From NCBI GenBank assembly GCA_028723425.1, contig JAQYEZ010000003.1:1-64000 (forward strand): 64,000 nt of DNA. Reading direction: 5' to 3'. The first letter of the stretch is position 1, and every line of letters begins with the position of its first letter. A program made the translations under genes and the position numbers. Source of the stretch: Peptoniphilaceae bacterium (GTDB lineage: Bacteria > Bacillota > Clostridia > Tissierellales > Peptoniphilaceae). Shown one piece after another: positions 1 through 8,822 of the stretch. Below the pieces are notes generated by a model. The model saw nothing but the letters and a program-made list of their open reading frames with translations, searched no databases and had not been told where the DNA came from.

Positions 1-94
1 TGTAGAACGCAAGTGATATTGTCATAGTAGAAACACAAATAAATTTGTCAGTAATTCAATTAAAAATATTGTAAAATTATCTCTTAGGAGGTAA

Positions 95-1597
95 TTGAAA
101 ATGAAAAAGGTGGATTTGACTATGAATGAGTATTTTGAATATGAAACTGTTAAAAGTTTTGTTGATCATGAGGGCAGTAATTTCAAACATATGTGTGCTA
201 AATTAGGCTGTTGTGAACGTACTGGTTGGAGAAAGGTTAAGGGTTATAAAGAACATGGTAAAAGTTTTTTTATTCATGGTAATCGTAATAAGACTTCTCC
301 TAAAGCTATTGATAAGGCAGTTAAGGATAGGGTTATTGAGTTATATAATTCTTATGAGTTTTCTGGCGCTAATATTTCTCATTTTTATGAACTTTTGAAT
401 AGGTTTTATCCTGATGAGTTTACTTTTTCTTTGTCTTCTTTACGCAATATTTTGAGAGAGTATGATATTATTTCTCCTTTGGCTATTAAAAAGACTAAAA
501 GAGAATGGAATAAAAGGCAAAAAGAGAAGAAAAAGGTTAAAGATAAGGTTAAAGATGTAAATAATACGGTTATTGTTTCTTCTAATGAGTCTTATAGTGA
601 TTGCTTTGATCATGATCCTCATCCTACTAGGGTTAAATCTAAGTATGCAGGTGAACTTATTTTTCTTGATGCTTCTAATCATGATTGGTTTTCTAATGGA
701 AATCCCTGTTTTTTGCATGCTGCTATTGATGATGCTACTGGTATTGTTGTTGGAGCTTTCTTTGATGTTCAAGAAACTCTTTTTGGCTATTATAATGTTT
801 TAAATCAAATGCTTTCTAATTATGGGATTGCTGTTAATTTACAAACTGATGGTAGGAGTATTTTTGAATATGCTGCTTTTAAGAATAAGGGGATTGAAAA
901 TGATAGATTGACACAGTTTTCTTATGCTTGTAAGTATTTTGGTATGAAGCTTAATACTGTTAGTGTCGCTCAAAAACAGGGTAAAATTGAAAGATTGTGG
1001 AAAACTCTTCAGAGTAGATTGGTTACTGAATTTAGGGTATTAAAAATCGAGGATATTAAAAGAGCGAACGAATTTCTTGACGAATACTTAACTAAATTCA
1101 ATAGAAAATTTGCTCACTCTTATTTAGATGATACCCCATCTGCCTTTGAAGTTAAACCTTCTGAAGAAGAAATTAATTTACATTTAGCTAGGATTTTTGA
1201 AAGGACAGTTACTAATGGCAATGATATTCGTTTTAATAACAAGAGATATCGTATTGTAGACGAAAATTCTAATCCATTATATCCAAGACCTAAGACAAAG
1301 GTTGAGGTTATTGAGGCTTTTGATAAAAATTTATTTGTTAATGTTAATAATTCTATCTATGCTTTAGAGGAAATTCATCTGAATGAAGAATTCTCTAGTG
1401 AACTTGACTTTGTCTCTAAGAAAAAAGAGGCTAAAAAAAGATATATTCCTGATATGAATCACGCTTGGGTTAAGGGTAATATTTACAAACATCAACGAAA
1501 ACAAAAGACGTATAAGTTTGTTGATGAATATGGTAAAGAATATTCATATGAAGATATTTTGTATAGTGAGAAGCAATTATTTAATCAGATAAATTAA
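95..1597 (+). CDS. IS1202/ISNCY-family DDE transposase
   Basis: Transposase that would cut and join the element's ends. The N-terminal ~130 residues look like helix-turn-helix DNA-binding segments (CERTGWRKVKGYKEHG). A retroviral-integrase-like core follows with the three acidic residues in order: D in IFLDASNHDWF (about residue 190), D in LQTDGRSIFEY (about 250) and E in QGKIERLWKTL (about 300). The C-terminal part is basic. At 500 residues it has the usual length for this family and no frameshift, so it may be active. A strong ribosome site (TTAGGAGGTAATTGAAA) precedes the ATG. Family assignment rests on architecture and length; the precise subgroup is inferred. Confidence 0.8.
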   Translation: MKMKKVDLTMNEYFEYETVKSFVDHEGSNFKHMCAKLGCCERTGWRKVKGYKEHGKSFFIHGNRNKTSPKAIDKAVKDRVIELYNSYEFSGANISHFYELLNRFYPDEFTFSLSSLRNILREYDIISPLAIKKTKREWNKRQKEKKKVKDKVKDVNNTVIVSSNESYSDCFDHDPHPTRVKSKYAGELIFLDASNHDWFSNGNPCFLHAAIDDATGIVVGAFFDVQETLFGYYNVLNQMLSNYGIAVNLQTDGRSIFEYAAFKNKGIENDRLTQFSYACKYFGMKLNTVSVAQKQGKIERLWKTLQSRLVTEFRVLKIEDIKRANEFLDEYLTKFNRKFAHSYLDDTPSAFEVKPSEEEINLHLARIFERTVTNGNDIRFNNKRYRIVDENSNPLYPRPKTKVEVIEAFDKNLFVNVNNSIYALEEIHLNEEFSSELDFVSKKKEAKKRYIPDMNHAWVKGNIYKHQRKQKTYKFVDEYGKEYSYEDILYSEKQLFNQIN

Positions 1598-1643
1598 AAC
1601 TATTTAATCAAATAAATCAAGTAAATGATTATTAGATTTATCC

Positions 1644-1769
1644 TTGTCAAGGCCGTGCGAAAGCACGTGCATTTTAGCCTTGACAAAGAGAAAAAAATAT
1701 CCTATTGTGTCCAGCCAATTTAATTGGCTGACGAATCCTTCGAGGATGGGGTTTGGGGCAAAGCCCCAA
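1644..1769 (+). other. Array of four hairpins in the IS tail
   Basis: Four inverted repeats follow one another in the non-coding tail of the insertion sequence. (1) TTGTCAAGGC...GCCTTGACAA (1644-1686) encloses CGTGC-GAAA-GCACG. (2) CAGCCAATT...AATTGGCTG spans 1712-1730. (3) ATCCT-TCG-AGGAT spans 1735-1747. (4) TTGGGGC-AAA-GCCCCAA spans 1753-1769 and is followed by an A-rich run. This is much more GC-rich than its surroundings. It could be a structured RNA at the 3' end of the transposase transcript, a terminator, or a DNA structure used by the transposase. Function is unknown. Confidence 0.6.
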
Positions 1770-1854
1770 GGAAAAAACCGGGCTAATGTTTTGATATTTT
1801 TACTGACATTTTAATTTGCGCTTGACAATATTTTTTTATTTTTTTGTAGAACAC

Positions 1855-1902
1855 TGTAGAACGCAAGTGATAATGTCATAGTAGAAAGGCAAATTAATTT
1901 GT
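1855..1902 (+). repeat. Second copy of the IS left end plus its flank
   Basis: This segment repeats window positions 1-48 in the same orientation. TGTAGAACGCAAGTGATA is identical, followed by TGTCATAGTAGAAA and a diverged CAAAT-AATTTGT block. It lies about 25 bases beyond the apparent right end of the insertion sequence and is preceded by a further partial copy, TGTAGAACAC, at 1845. It includes both the outer flank and the first bases of the IS left end, so it is not a simple target-site duplication. It looks like the remnant of a tandem or excised copy. Confidence 0.65.
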
Positions 1903-1935
1903 AGGTTCAAAAAATTTTTATAAAGCTATAAAATT

Positions 1936-1963
1936 ATAGCCACCCAAAAACTCAGGCGGCTAT
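1936..1963. terminator. Bidirectional terminator-like hairpin
   Basis: ATAGCCACC (1936-1944) pairs with GGCGGCTAT (1955-1963) around a 10-base loop, followed on the plus strand by TGTTATTATTCTTT. It sits between the insertion sequence and the 3' end of gpmA and probably ends the minus-strand housekeeping operon. Confidence 0.5.
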
Positions 1964-2016
1964 TGTTATTATTCTTTACCAAAATAATTTTTATTTTAAT
2001 CTCAAGAATTTTATTA

Positions 2017-2706
2017 TTATAGGTAGTATTTTTTGATTACATTTAATTTATCATCTAATTCGTAAACTAATGGTTTTCCTGTTGGAATTTCTAGATCCAT
2101 TATGTCATCGTCTGATATATTGTCTATGTGTTTACATAGGGCTCTGATTGAGTTTCCGTGTGCTGCTATTAGAACATTTTTGCCATCCAATAATTCTGGA
2201 GCTATATGATCAAAGTAGTAAGGAAGAGCTCTTTCTAGAGTTATTTTTAGGTTTTCTGATACTGGAATTAGCTCTTTTGGCATGCCTTTGAATCTTCTAT
2301 CGGCAAATTGTTCTTCTTGCGCTTGGCTTGTTAAATCTGGTGGGAGTGTATCATAGCTTCTTCTCCAGATATGAACTTGTTCTTCACCATATTTTTCTCT
2401 GGTTTCGTCTTTGTTTAATCCTTGTAATCCACCATAGTGTCTTTCGTTTAGTCTCCAAGACTTGGTTACTGGAACATATAATTGATCAGAATATTCTAGA
2501 GCATAGTTACAAGTTTTGATGGCTCTTTTTAGGATAGAAGTATGGGCAAAGTCAAATTTAATCCCTGCTTCTTTTATTTTCTTTCCAGCTTCTTTTGCTT
2601 CTTCTACACCTTTTTCACTTAAATCTACATCTACCCAGCCAGTAAATTTGTTTGCTAGGTTCCACTCACTTTGTCCATGTCTTAATAATACTAATTTTAC
2701 AGACAT
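2017..2706 (-). CDS. gpmA: 2,3-bisphosphoglycerate-dependent phosphoglycerate mutase
   Basis: Interconverts 3- and 2-phosphoglycerate in cytosolic glycolysis through a phosphohistidine. The phosphate pocket [10 protein letters not shown] puts the catalytic histidine at residue 10. [10 protein letters not shown] supplies the acid/base glutamate near residue 88, and AHGNSIRAL the second histidine near 183. At 229 residues it is of normal length for the cofactor-dependent family. It is the last gene of the operon; its ATG overlaps the mreB stop codon (TAATG), so translation is probably coupled. Confidence 0.95.
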   Translation of the reverse strand: MSVKLVLLRHGQSEWNLANKFTGWVDVDLSEKGVEEAKEAGKKIKEAGIKFDFAHTSILKRAIKTCNYALEYSDQLYVPVTKSWRLNERHYGGLQGLNKDETREKYGEEQVHIWRRSYDTLPPDLTSQAQEEQFADRRFKGMPKELIPVSENLKITLERALPYYFDHIAPELLDGKNVLIAAHGNSIRALCKHIDNISDDDIMDLEIPTGKPLVYELDDKLNVIKKYYL

Positions 2707-3755
2707 TATCTCCTCCTCATACGTTCTTTTCTTTCTAGTTGTTTTTGCTTAGCTCTGATTGACTCGTTTTTTTCCTCATCAATCGTTTCAATCCAAGTAA
2801 GAGCCTTAGATGTGCCATCTATTACACAATGAGTCGCATCTTCTGCTATCCTTGCATTGATTTGAAGTTCTTCTGCCAATTTTTGACATAGACCTATTGT
2901 CAAGGATCCTCCCCCTGTTAGGATTATTCCTCTGTCATAAAGGTCTGCTGCAAGTTCTGGTGGAGTTGCTTCTAATATATATTTTACACCTTCAACAATT
3001 TGTTTAATTGCTGGAAGTAGAGCTTGATAAATTTCATTAACTGGAAGATAAATTTTTGATGGTAGACCATCTGCTATTCTTCTTCCTTTGACTTCTACAG
3101 AGTCTGTCATTTCTTTGCCTGAGGCAGCTATTTTGATTTCTTCGGCACTTGTTTCCCCTATTAACATTTGATATTTGTTTCTTATATGATCTTTTATGTA
3201 AGAATCAAATTTCTCTCCCCCAATATCTACCGAGTTAGATATTACTATCTGACCTAGAGATACAAGGGCAATGTCTGTTGTGCCTCCTCCTATATCTACG
3301 ACCAAGCTTCCACCTGCATCGCTTATGTCTACTCCTGCACCTAAAGCTGCGGACAGAGATGCTTCTATAAGATAGGCCCTACTTGCTCCTGCAGCTTCTG
3401 CTGCTTGGAATACAGCTCTTTTTTCTACTTGAGTTGCCTTTGAAGGTACGCTTATTAATACTTCAGGCTTAAATAGAGTTTTTTCCAAGGACTTTTTTAA
3501 AAAGTATTTTAGCATCTCTTCTGTAGATTTCATATCAGAAATTATGCCATCTTTGATAGGCTTTACTGCAACTATGTTTGCTGGAGTTCTGCCTAAAAGT
3601 TTTTTGGCTTCTTTTCCTACAGCAAGAATTTTTCCTGTCAAAATATCTTTGGCTATGACCGAAGGTTCTTCTAGCACTAATTTTTTATTATTTACATATA
3701 CTAAGACTGAGGATGATCCTAAGTCTATAGCTACACTTTTTCTAAACCTTGCCAT
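2706..3755 (-). CDS. mreB: MreB/Mbl-like rod-shape actin homologue
   Basis: Bacterial actin that organises the cell-wall elongation machinery under the membrane. Nucleotide-binding motifs are present: phosphate-1 [12 protein letters not shown] (about 10-21), phosphate-2 [13 protein letters not shown] (about 148-160) and adenosine motif [13 protein letters not shown] (about 280). The 349-residue length is normal. The basic C-terminus ([14 protein letters not shown]) is unusual and could aid membrane association. Genetic context is atypical: metK lies 9 bases upstream and gpmA overlaps downstream, with no mreC or mreD. It may be the Mbl/MreBH type rather than MreB itself. Confidence 0.88.
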   Translation of the reverse strand: MARFRKSVAIDLGSSSVLVYVNNKKLVLEEPSVIAKDILTGKILAVGKEAKKLLGRTPANIVAVKPIKDGIISDMKSTEEMLKYFLKKSLEKTLFKPEVLISVPSKATQVEKRAVFQAAEAAGASRAYLIEASLSAALGAGVDISDAGGSLVVDIGGGTTDIALVSLGQIVISNSVDIGGEKFDSYIKDHIRNKYQMLIGETSAEEIKIAASGKEMTDSVEVKGRRIADGLPSKIYLPVNEIYQALLPAIKQIVEGVKYILEATPPELAADLYDRGIILTGGGSLTIGLCQKLAEELQINARIAEDATHCVIDGTSKALTWIETIDEEKNESIRAKQKQLERKERMRRR

Positions 3756-3764
3756 CTTTATTCC

Positions 3765-4934
3765 TTACTTGTTTTTTAATATTTCTACTTTGTCTAATTT
3801 TTCCCAAGTAAAATCTTTATCATTTCTTCCAAAGTGTCCATAGTTTGTTGTTTTTCTATAAATAGGTCTTAATAAGTCCAAATTATCTATGATAGCTTGT
3901 GGTCTAAAGTCAAATACTTCTTTTACTATTTGAGTAAGTTTTTCATCATCATATTTTCCAGTTCCAAAAGTGTCTACATAGATTGATAGAGGATGACTTA
4001 GACCTATTGCATAGGCAACTCCTATTTCACACTTATGGGCAAGCTTTGCTGCTACCAAATTTTTTGCCGCATATCTTGCCATGTAGGCTGCAGATCTATC
4101 AACTTTTGTTGGGTCTTTTCCAGAGAAGGCTCCTCCTCCATGTCTAGAGTAGCCACCATAGGAATCTACAATTATTTTTCTTCCAGTAAGTCCTGAATCT
4201 CCTTTTGGTCCACCAATTACAAATTTTCCTGTTGGATTTACAAATATTTTAGTATTTTCATCTATATATTTAGGGTCTATAACTGGCTTTATTACATATT
4301 CAATTACATCTTTTCTTATTTGTTCAAGACTTACACTAGCTAAGTGTTGAGTTGAAATAACTATAGCCTCTATTCTTGTAAGTACTTCGTCATTGTATTC
4401 TACAGTTACTTGAGTTTTGCCATCAGGTCTTAAGTAGGCAAGTGTCTTATTTTTTCTAACTTCTGTTAATTTTTGGGCAAGTTCTTGGGAATATACTACA
4501 GAAAGAGGTAGATATTTGTCTGTTTCATCATCTGCATAGCCAAAAATCATTCCTTGATCACCTGCACCAATTTTATCGTATTTATCTTCACTTATCTTAT
4601 GCTCTTGGGCGTTGTCTACACCTTGAGCTATATCTGCTGATTGTTCGATGATTGATGTAAGAACGGCTACATTTTGATAATCAAAGCCCAATTCTGGATC
4701 ATCATAGCCTATATCTTTTATTGTTTCTCTAGCTATTTTTTCAATAGGAGCATAGGCATTTGTGGTAATTTCTCCAACTACCAAAACGAGTCCTGTGGTT
4801 GTTACAGTTTCACAGGCTACTCTAGAGTTTTTATCTTGTTTTAGACATTCATCCAAAATAGCATCTGAAATTTGGTCACAAACTTTGTCTGGATGTCCTT
4901 CAGTCACTGATTCAGATGTAAAATATTTTTTCAT
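3765..4934 (-). CDS. metK: S-adenosylmethionine synthetase
   Basis: Makes S-adenosylmethionine from methionine and ATP in the cytosol. Family signatures are [14 protein letters not shown] near the N-terminus, [15 protein letters not shown] (about 118-132), and the glycine-rich P-loop-like [19 protein letters not shown] (about 262). The 389-residue length is typical. It lies 2 bases after ispF in a seven-gene operon. No S-box or other SAM riboswitch can precede it, since it is internal and has no leader. SAM also serves the radical-SAM enzyme MoaA encoded elsewhere in the window. Confidence 0.97.
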   Translation of the reverse strand: MKKYFTSESVTEGHPDKVCDQISDAILDECLKQDKNSRVACETVTTTGLVLVVGEITTNAYAPIEKIARETIKDIGYDDPELGFDYQNVAVLTSIIEQSADIAQGVDNAQEHKISEDKYDKIGAGDQGMIFGYADDETDKYLPLSVVYSQELAQKLTEVRKNKTLAYLRPDGKTQVTVEYNDEVLTRIEAIVISTQHLASVSLEQIRKDVIEYVIKPVIDPKYIDENTKIFVNPTGKFVIGGPKGDSGLTGRKIIVDSYGGYSRHGGGAFSGKDPTKVDRSAAYMARYAAKNLVAAKLAHKCEIGVAYAIGLSHPLSIYVDTFGTGKYDDEKLTQIVKEVFDFRPQAIIDNLDLLRPIYRKTTNYGHFGRNDKDFTWEKLDKVEILKNK

Positions 4935-4936
4935 AG

Positions 4937-5419
4937 TTACTCCTTGTTTATTTCTTCTAATAGTACAACAGCTCTAGCTTCTATCCCTTCCATTCTCCCA
5001 GCAAAGCCAAGTCCTTCACTAGTCGATGCTTTAATTGATACATTATCTACAGATGTTTTTAAGTGCTTTGCCAAAAGTTTTTTTATTTCTTCTGCCTTTG
5101 GGTTAATTTTTGGCATTTGGCAAATTACAACTGTGTCTACATTGCCTATTTTATACCCATTTTCTTCCATTAAGCCTACAACTTTATCCAAAAGATTTAT
5201 GGAATATATATCCTTATAGGAAGCATCAGTATCGGGAAAAAGTACCCCTATATCTCTTTTATTTATTGCCCCTAGGATAGCATCCATTATAGCATGGGTC
5301 AATACATCAGCATCGGAATGGCCCAAAAGGCCAAATTCATAGTCAAATTTTATTCCACCAAGAATTAAAGCTCTTCCTTTTTCAAACTTGTGGACATCAT
5401 AACCCAATCCAATTCTCAT
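4937..5419 (-). CDS. ispF: 2-C-methyl-D-erythritol 2,4-cyclodiphosphate synthase
   Basis: Fifth enzyme of the MEP isoprenoid pathway. It cyclises CDP-methylerythritol phosphate with release of CMP. Metal ligands are in GYDVHKF (Asp8, His10) and [27 protein letters not shown] is the conserved C-terminal motif. At 160 residues it is full length. Its start overlaps the end of ispD by four bases, the usual ispDF pairing. Confidence 0.96.
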   Translation of the reverse strand: MRIGLGYDVHKFEKGRALILGGIKFDYEFGLLGHSDADVLTHAIMDAILGAINKRDIGVLFPDTDASYKDIYSINLLDKVVGLMEENGYKIGNVDTVVICQMPKINPKAEEIKKLLAKHLKTSVDNVSIKASTSEGLGFAGRMEGIEARAVVLLEEINKE

Positions 5420-6108
5420 AAATCCTCCATTATAGCCTTTGCAAAGATTAAATCTTCAGCTGTTGTGATTTTAATATTTGTGTATTCACCTTCGACAACC
5501 TTTACTTTTATATCTGAAAATAATTCAAAAAGTTGGCTATCATCTGTTATCTTATAGGCAGTATTTTGGTATTTTTTGTAAAGATCTATCAAAACTTTTC
5601 TATCATAAACTTGAGGTGTTTGAACTTGATATAGAAAATCTCTATTTGGTGTTTTAGAAACTGTCATATCACTATTTAAAACTTTTATAGTATCCTTGGC
5701 CTTGGTTGCAGAAATTACAGCCTTATATTTGAGCCCTTCTTCTATTATTTTCTTAAAAAGCTTTCTACTTGCAAAAGGTCTTACCCCATCATGGGTTAAG
5801 ACCAAATCACATGAATCAGAAAGGGCCAAAAGACCTTGGAGGGTTGATTCTTCCCTTGTCTGTCTACCATAGACAAACTTTATATCCGCCTTATATTTTT
5901 TTATTATTTCTTCTATTTCTTTCTGGTCTTCTTTTCTAATCACAAGTATTATTTTGTCAATTTCTTCTATAGAAGTTATGGTATCAAGGGTTATCTCTAA
6001 TATTTTTTTGCCCTTAATTTCAATATAGGGTTTGTTAACTCCCATATTCATCCTTTGACCAGAACCTGCAGCTACTATCACTGCTCCTAGCTTTTTATTG
6101 GCTATCAT
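5416..6108 (-). CDS. ispD: 2-C-methyl-D-erythritol 4-phosphate cytidylyltransferase
   Basis: Transfers CMP from CTP to methylerythritol phosphate, the third step of the MEP pathway. The nucleotide-binding loop is VIVAAGSGQRMNMGVNKPY near the N-terminus. LTHDGVRPF and YQVQTPQVY are the conserved substrate motifs. The 230-residue length is normal. The gene overlaps yacL by 14 bases upstream and ispF by 4 bases downstream. Confidence 0.95.
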   Translation of the reverse strand: MIANKKLGAVIVAAGSGQRMNMGVNKPYIEIKGKKILEITLDTITSIEEIDKIILVIRKEDQKEIEEIIKKYKADIKFVYGRQTREESTLQGLLALSDSCDLVLTHDGVRPFASRKLFKKIIEEGLKYKAVISATKAKDTIKVLNSDMTVSKTPNRDFLYQVQTPQVYDRKVLIDLYKKYQNTAYKITDDSQLFELFSDIKVKVVEGEYTNIKITTAEDLIFAKAIMEDL

Positions 6109-7210
6109 TTTCCATCCTTGCTCTTACAAAAATCATCTTGCCAGCTGAAGTTTGTAGGACACTGGTTACTGTTGCATCTATTTTCTTTCCTATATAGTCA
6201 ATCCCGTCTTCCACAACAACCATAGTTCCATCAGAAAGATAGCCAACTCCTTGTTCTCTACCTTTTCCTTCTTTTATAACTTCTACTTCCAAAAATTCTC
6301 CTGGTATTACTATAGGCTTTAGAGCATTTGTAAGATCATTTATATTTAAAACTGTAATGCCTTGTACATCTGCAACCTTATTTAAATTATAGTCATTGGT
6401 AAAAATTTTTGCATTTAAATCTGTTGCCATTCTCAATAGTTTAGAATCGACTTCTTTTATGTCTGGATAATCCTTATCTGTTATAGTCAAAAACGCCTTT
6501 GGACTTTGCTTGATTTCATTTATTATATCAAGTCCCCTGCGGCCTCTTTCCCTTTTTAAGTCATCAGGACTATCGGCTATGTGTTGAAGTTCTTCCAAAA
6601 CAAATTCTGGAACAATAAGCTCACCTTCCAAAAAGTCTATTTTAATTATATCCAAAATTCTTCCATCTATAATTACAGATGTATCCAAGATTTTTGGTAT
6701 AGCATTTTTGGGTTGATTTCTTTTTAAAATGCCCTTGCCTTCACCTTTTTCCTTTTTAGCTTTTTGGAAAAGTTCAAGAACTTCATCGGTATTTCTAGTT
6801 GCAACTCTCCAACCTAACAAAGCAAATCCCAAATAAATAAATAAAGATAATAGCACAAAAATAGAATTTCCTACCACAGGTAAAGATAGTTTTGTTAATG
6901 GTATAGAGATCAAATAGGCAATTATAAAGCCGATTATAACTCCTAAAGTTCCAAAAATAATTGTTGACAAGGGCATTTGTTCAAGTTTTTTCTCAAGACC
7001 AACAAAGTGCTTTTGAACCCTATCAAAAATTGAGTTTGATACAAAATAAAAAATCCCCGCTACTATTAGTCCTCCCAAAGCATTAACTACTACGAATAAT
7101 ACAGTAGGTGAAAGTGTGATATCTGTCACTGCTAGTATTATTCGTACAATAGATACACCAAGGATTGCTCCAATAATAGCTGACAGTATACGAAATATTC
7201 TTCCTGTCAT
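6095..7210 (-). CDS. Membrane-anchored PIN/TRAM domain protein (YacL-like)
   Basis: Four hydrophobic segments fill residues ~5-150 (SAIIGAILGVSIVRIILAV and others). A PIN nuclease-like domain follows (~190-300) with acidic residues in LDTSVIIDGR, FVLEELQ and IFTNDYN. The C-terminal TRAM segment is a predicted RNA-binding fold (GEFLEVEVIKEGKGREQGVGYL). This is the architecture of Bacillus YacL, which commonly sits between carD/radA and ispD as here. RNase activity is inferred from the fold. The cytosolic domains would be held at the membrane. Confidence 0.9.
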   Translation of the reverse strand: MTGRIFRILSAIIGAILGVSIVRIILAVTDITLSPTVLFVVVNALGGLIVAGIFYFVSNSIFDRVQKHFVGLEKKLEQMPLSTIIFGTLGVIIGFIIAYLISIPLTKLSLPVVGNSIFVLLSLFIYLGFALLGWRVATRNTDEVLELFQKAKKEKGEGKGILKRNQPKNAIPKILDTSVIIDGRILDIIKIDFLEGELIVPEFVLEELQHIADSPDDLKRERGRRGLDIINEIKQSPKAFLTITDKDYPDIKEVDSKLLRMATDLNAKIFTNDYNLNKVADVQGITVLNINDLTNALKPIVIPGEFLEVEVIKEGKGREQGVGYLSDGTMVVVEDGIDYIGKKIDATVTSVLQTSAGKMIFVRARMENDSQ

Positions 7211-7237
7211 ATTAAGCTTCTCCTTAAAATAAAAAAT

Positions 7238-7717
7238 TTAAAGTCCTATAGATTCATCAATCATCTCTTCAGCTTGTTCTTTGTCAAGAGAGCCAGCCAT
7301 AACAAGCTCGCTAGCCATAATTCTTCTAGACCTATTCAAAAGTTTCTTCTCTGTTGTAGATAGGCCCTTCTTTTTATCAAGAACGCTAAGATTTCTAACC
7401 ATTTGAGCAATTTCGAAAATATTTCCCGTTTTCAAAATTTCTTGATTTGTTCTATACCTTATATTCCAATTGCTGCTCATTTTTGTTGGTTCTTGATCTA
7501 AAATCTTTAAGACTTCTTCCCCTTCTTCCTTAGATATAACATCTCTAATATTCATATCACCGATATTAGATGCAGGGACTGATATATCCATGTTGCCTAT
7601 TGGCATTTTTAAAATAAAATATTCCTTCTCTTGGCCCAAAAATTCTTTCGTTTCAATAGCATCTATTATCCCAGCACCATGCATAGGATATACAATTTTA
7701 TCACCGATTTTAAACAT
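7238..7717 (-). CDS. CarD-family RNA polymerase-interacting regulator
   Basis: CarD proteins bind the RNA polymerase beta subunit and stabilise open promoter complexes. The N-terminal ~60 residues form the RID/Tudor-like domain (KIGDKIVYPMHGAGIIDAIE). The helical remainder carries basic DNA-contacting residues (NRSRRIMASELVMAG). At 159 residues it is normal. It is the first gene of the housekeeping operon, with a strong AGGAGGTCAAA ribosome site and two candidate sigma-A promoters upstream. Confidence 0.92.
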   Translation of the reverse strand: MFKIGDKIVYPMHGAGIIDAIETKEFLGQEKEYFILKMPIGNMDISVPASNIGDMNIRDVISKEEGEEVLKILDQEPTKMSSNWNIRYRTNQEILKTGNIFEIAQMVRNLSVLDKKKGLSTTEKKLLNRSRRIMASELVMAGSLDKEQAEEMIDESIGL

Positions 7718-7743
7718 TTTGACCTCCTAAGGCTCTCTCTATT

Positions 7744-7809
7744 ATTATAACCTTTTTGAGCAAAATATCAAAAAACATAATAATATACTATCTTTTAAAT
7801 TTTTGTCAA
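7744..7809 (-). promoter_or_regulatory. Two tandem promoters for the carD operon
   Basis: Reading the minus strand, the proximal promoter is TTGATA (7771-7766), 16 bases, then TATAAT (7749-7744). The distal one has a consensus TTGACA (7809-7804) followed by TATATT or TATTAT after 16 or 18 bases (7787-7780). The distal -35 lies just outside the stop codon of the next gene. Both are read from consensus only. Confidence 0.6.
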
Positions 7810-8697
7810 TTAACTTAAACCAGTTCTAATCTCCAATTTTTTATGAAGGACTTCAATCTCACATGTTCTAGTTTTTCCACCATATTCTCCATCCAAAGTC
7901 CAAAGTAGGTCCTCTTTTGTTTCAAATTTGAAAGTTTTCCCATTTTTAAAAGAAATAAATTCATTTTCCTTATGATTAGTAAGACCTGATATGATTTGAT
8001 TTAAATCCATAATATTTTTTGGATTTTTGACCAACATAACCTCAAAAATTCCATCATCAAGGCCTACATTTTCTCCAACTATTTTTGTAAAACCTCCAAC
8101 AGAAACGGAATTTGTCACCATGCCATGGATAAAATCATCTTCTATAACCTCATCATCTATAGTAATTTTTGCCCTGTATGACTTTAGGTTAGATATAGTC
8201 TTCATGCCCTCAAAGATATAGGCAGACCTACCAAAAATATTTTTCATAGTTTGATCTGTTTCATAGGAAACTTGGGCCAAAGACCCAAAGGCTGCAACAT
8301 AGGTAAAAAACTTATCTTCAAGTTTTCCTACATCAAGTTCTTTAGCTTTTCCTTTTAAGGCTATTTTTATAGCTCTATCAATATCAACAGGAATATTTAG
8401 ACTTTTGGCAAAGTCGTTGGTAGATCCTGTAGGAATATAGCCAATTACAGGTTTTATGTCAGCTTTTAGGGCTCCTGAAACAACCTCATCCAAAGTTCCA
8501 TCTCCACCGCTTACAATAATATTTTCAAAAACTTTACCATATTTTTCTACCTTTTTCCTGGCATCGCCTGCACTTTGGGTAGCATAAGCTGTTGTAAAGT
8601 AACCATTTTGACTAAAATAATTTATAATCTGGTCCATGTACTGGTTTATAATCATCTTCCCACTTTTTGGATTATATATAAAAAGTAGATTTTTCAT
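7810..8697 (-). CDS. Diacylglycerol kinase-family lipid kinase
   Basis: Cytosolic or peripheral kinase that phosphorylates a lipid or diacylglycerol using ATP (DgkB/YegS/BmrU group). The family motifs are NPKSGK near the N-terminus, GGDGTLDEVVSG (about 65) and PTGSTNDFAKSL (about 92). DGIFEVMLVK and the late LDGEY lie in the C-terminal domain. I place the start at the ATG at 8697: the longer track ORF begins at a GTG whose next bases (GGGGGAAAAG) are the ribosome site. The true substrate is unknown. It is transcribed away from thiT. Confidence 0.88.
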   Translation of the reverse strand: MKNLLFIYNPKSGKMIINQYMDQIINYFSQNGYFTTAYATQSAGDARKKVEKYGKVFENIIVSGGDGTLDEVVSGALKADIKPVIGYIPTGSTNDFAKSLNIPVDIDRAIKIALKGKAKELDVGKLEDKFFTYVAAFGSLAQVSYETDQTMKNIFGRSAYIFEGMKTISNLKSYRAKITIDDEVIEDDFIHGMVTNSVSVGGFTKIVGENVGLDDGIFEVMLVKNPKNIMDLNQIISGLTNHKENEFISFKNGKTFKFETKEDLLWTLDGEYGGKTRTCEIEVLHKKLEIRTGLS

Positions 8698-8784
8698 CTT
8701 TTCCCCCACAAATATATGTTTCTACCTATAAATTTTAAAGCAAATTTTATTTTTGTAAAGGCTTTAATAACTATAAATATACAA

Positions 8785-8790
8785 TATAAT
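8785..8790 (+). promoter_or_regulatory. -10 box of the thiT promoter
   Basis: A perfect TATAAT lies 33 bases before the thiT ATG; the only -35 match at suitable distance is TTTAAT (8763-8768). The leader is too short for a TPP riboswitch and none is visible. Confidence 0.4.
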
Positions 8791-8822
8791 AATATGTGAA
8801 ATTTGTTAAGAAAGGACTTATT

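Larger units (their letters stand above)
17..1830 (+). mobile_element. IS1202/ISNCY-type insertion sequence
   Basis: One transposase gene fills most of this element. Imperfect inverted ends are visible: the left end begins TATTGTCATAG and runs to TTTGTCAGTA. The complement of the right end begins TATTGTCAAG and runs to AATGTCAGTA, so outer TATTGTCA and inner TGTCAGTA blocks match with short length differences between them. The exact outer base is uncertain; TGTCA at both tips is the simplest reading. A structured 230-base non-coding tail lies between the gene and the right end. No clean target-site duplication can be shown, because the window starts only 17-20 bases outside the left end. Confidence 0.75.

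Noticed and set aside
573-803. ORF inside the transposase gene in another frame
   Set aside because: Its hydrophobic composition is a frame-shifted reading of the transposase; no ribosome site or promoter.
1-1902. The 1-48/1855-1902 repeat as a target-site duplication
   Set aside because: The repeat extends into the IS left end itself (TGTCATAGTAGAAA), and the spacing from the right end is about 25 bases, so it cannot be a simple duplication of host target.
8700-8822. TPP riboswitch before thiT
   Set aside because: The leader after the TATAAT box is about 30 bases and lacks the conserved thi-box segments.
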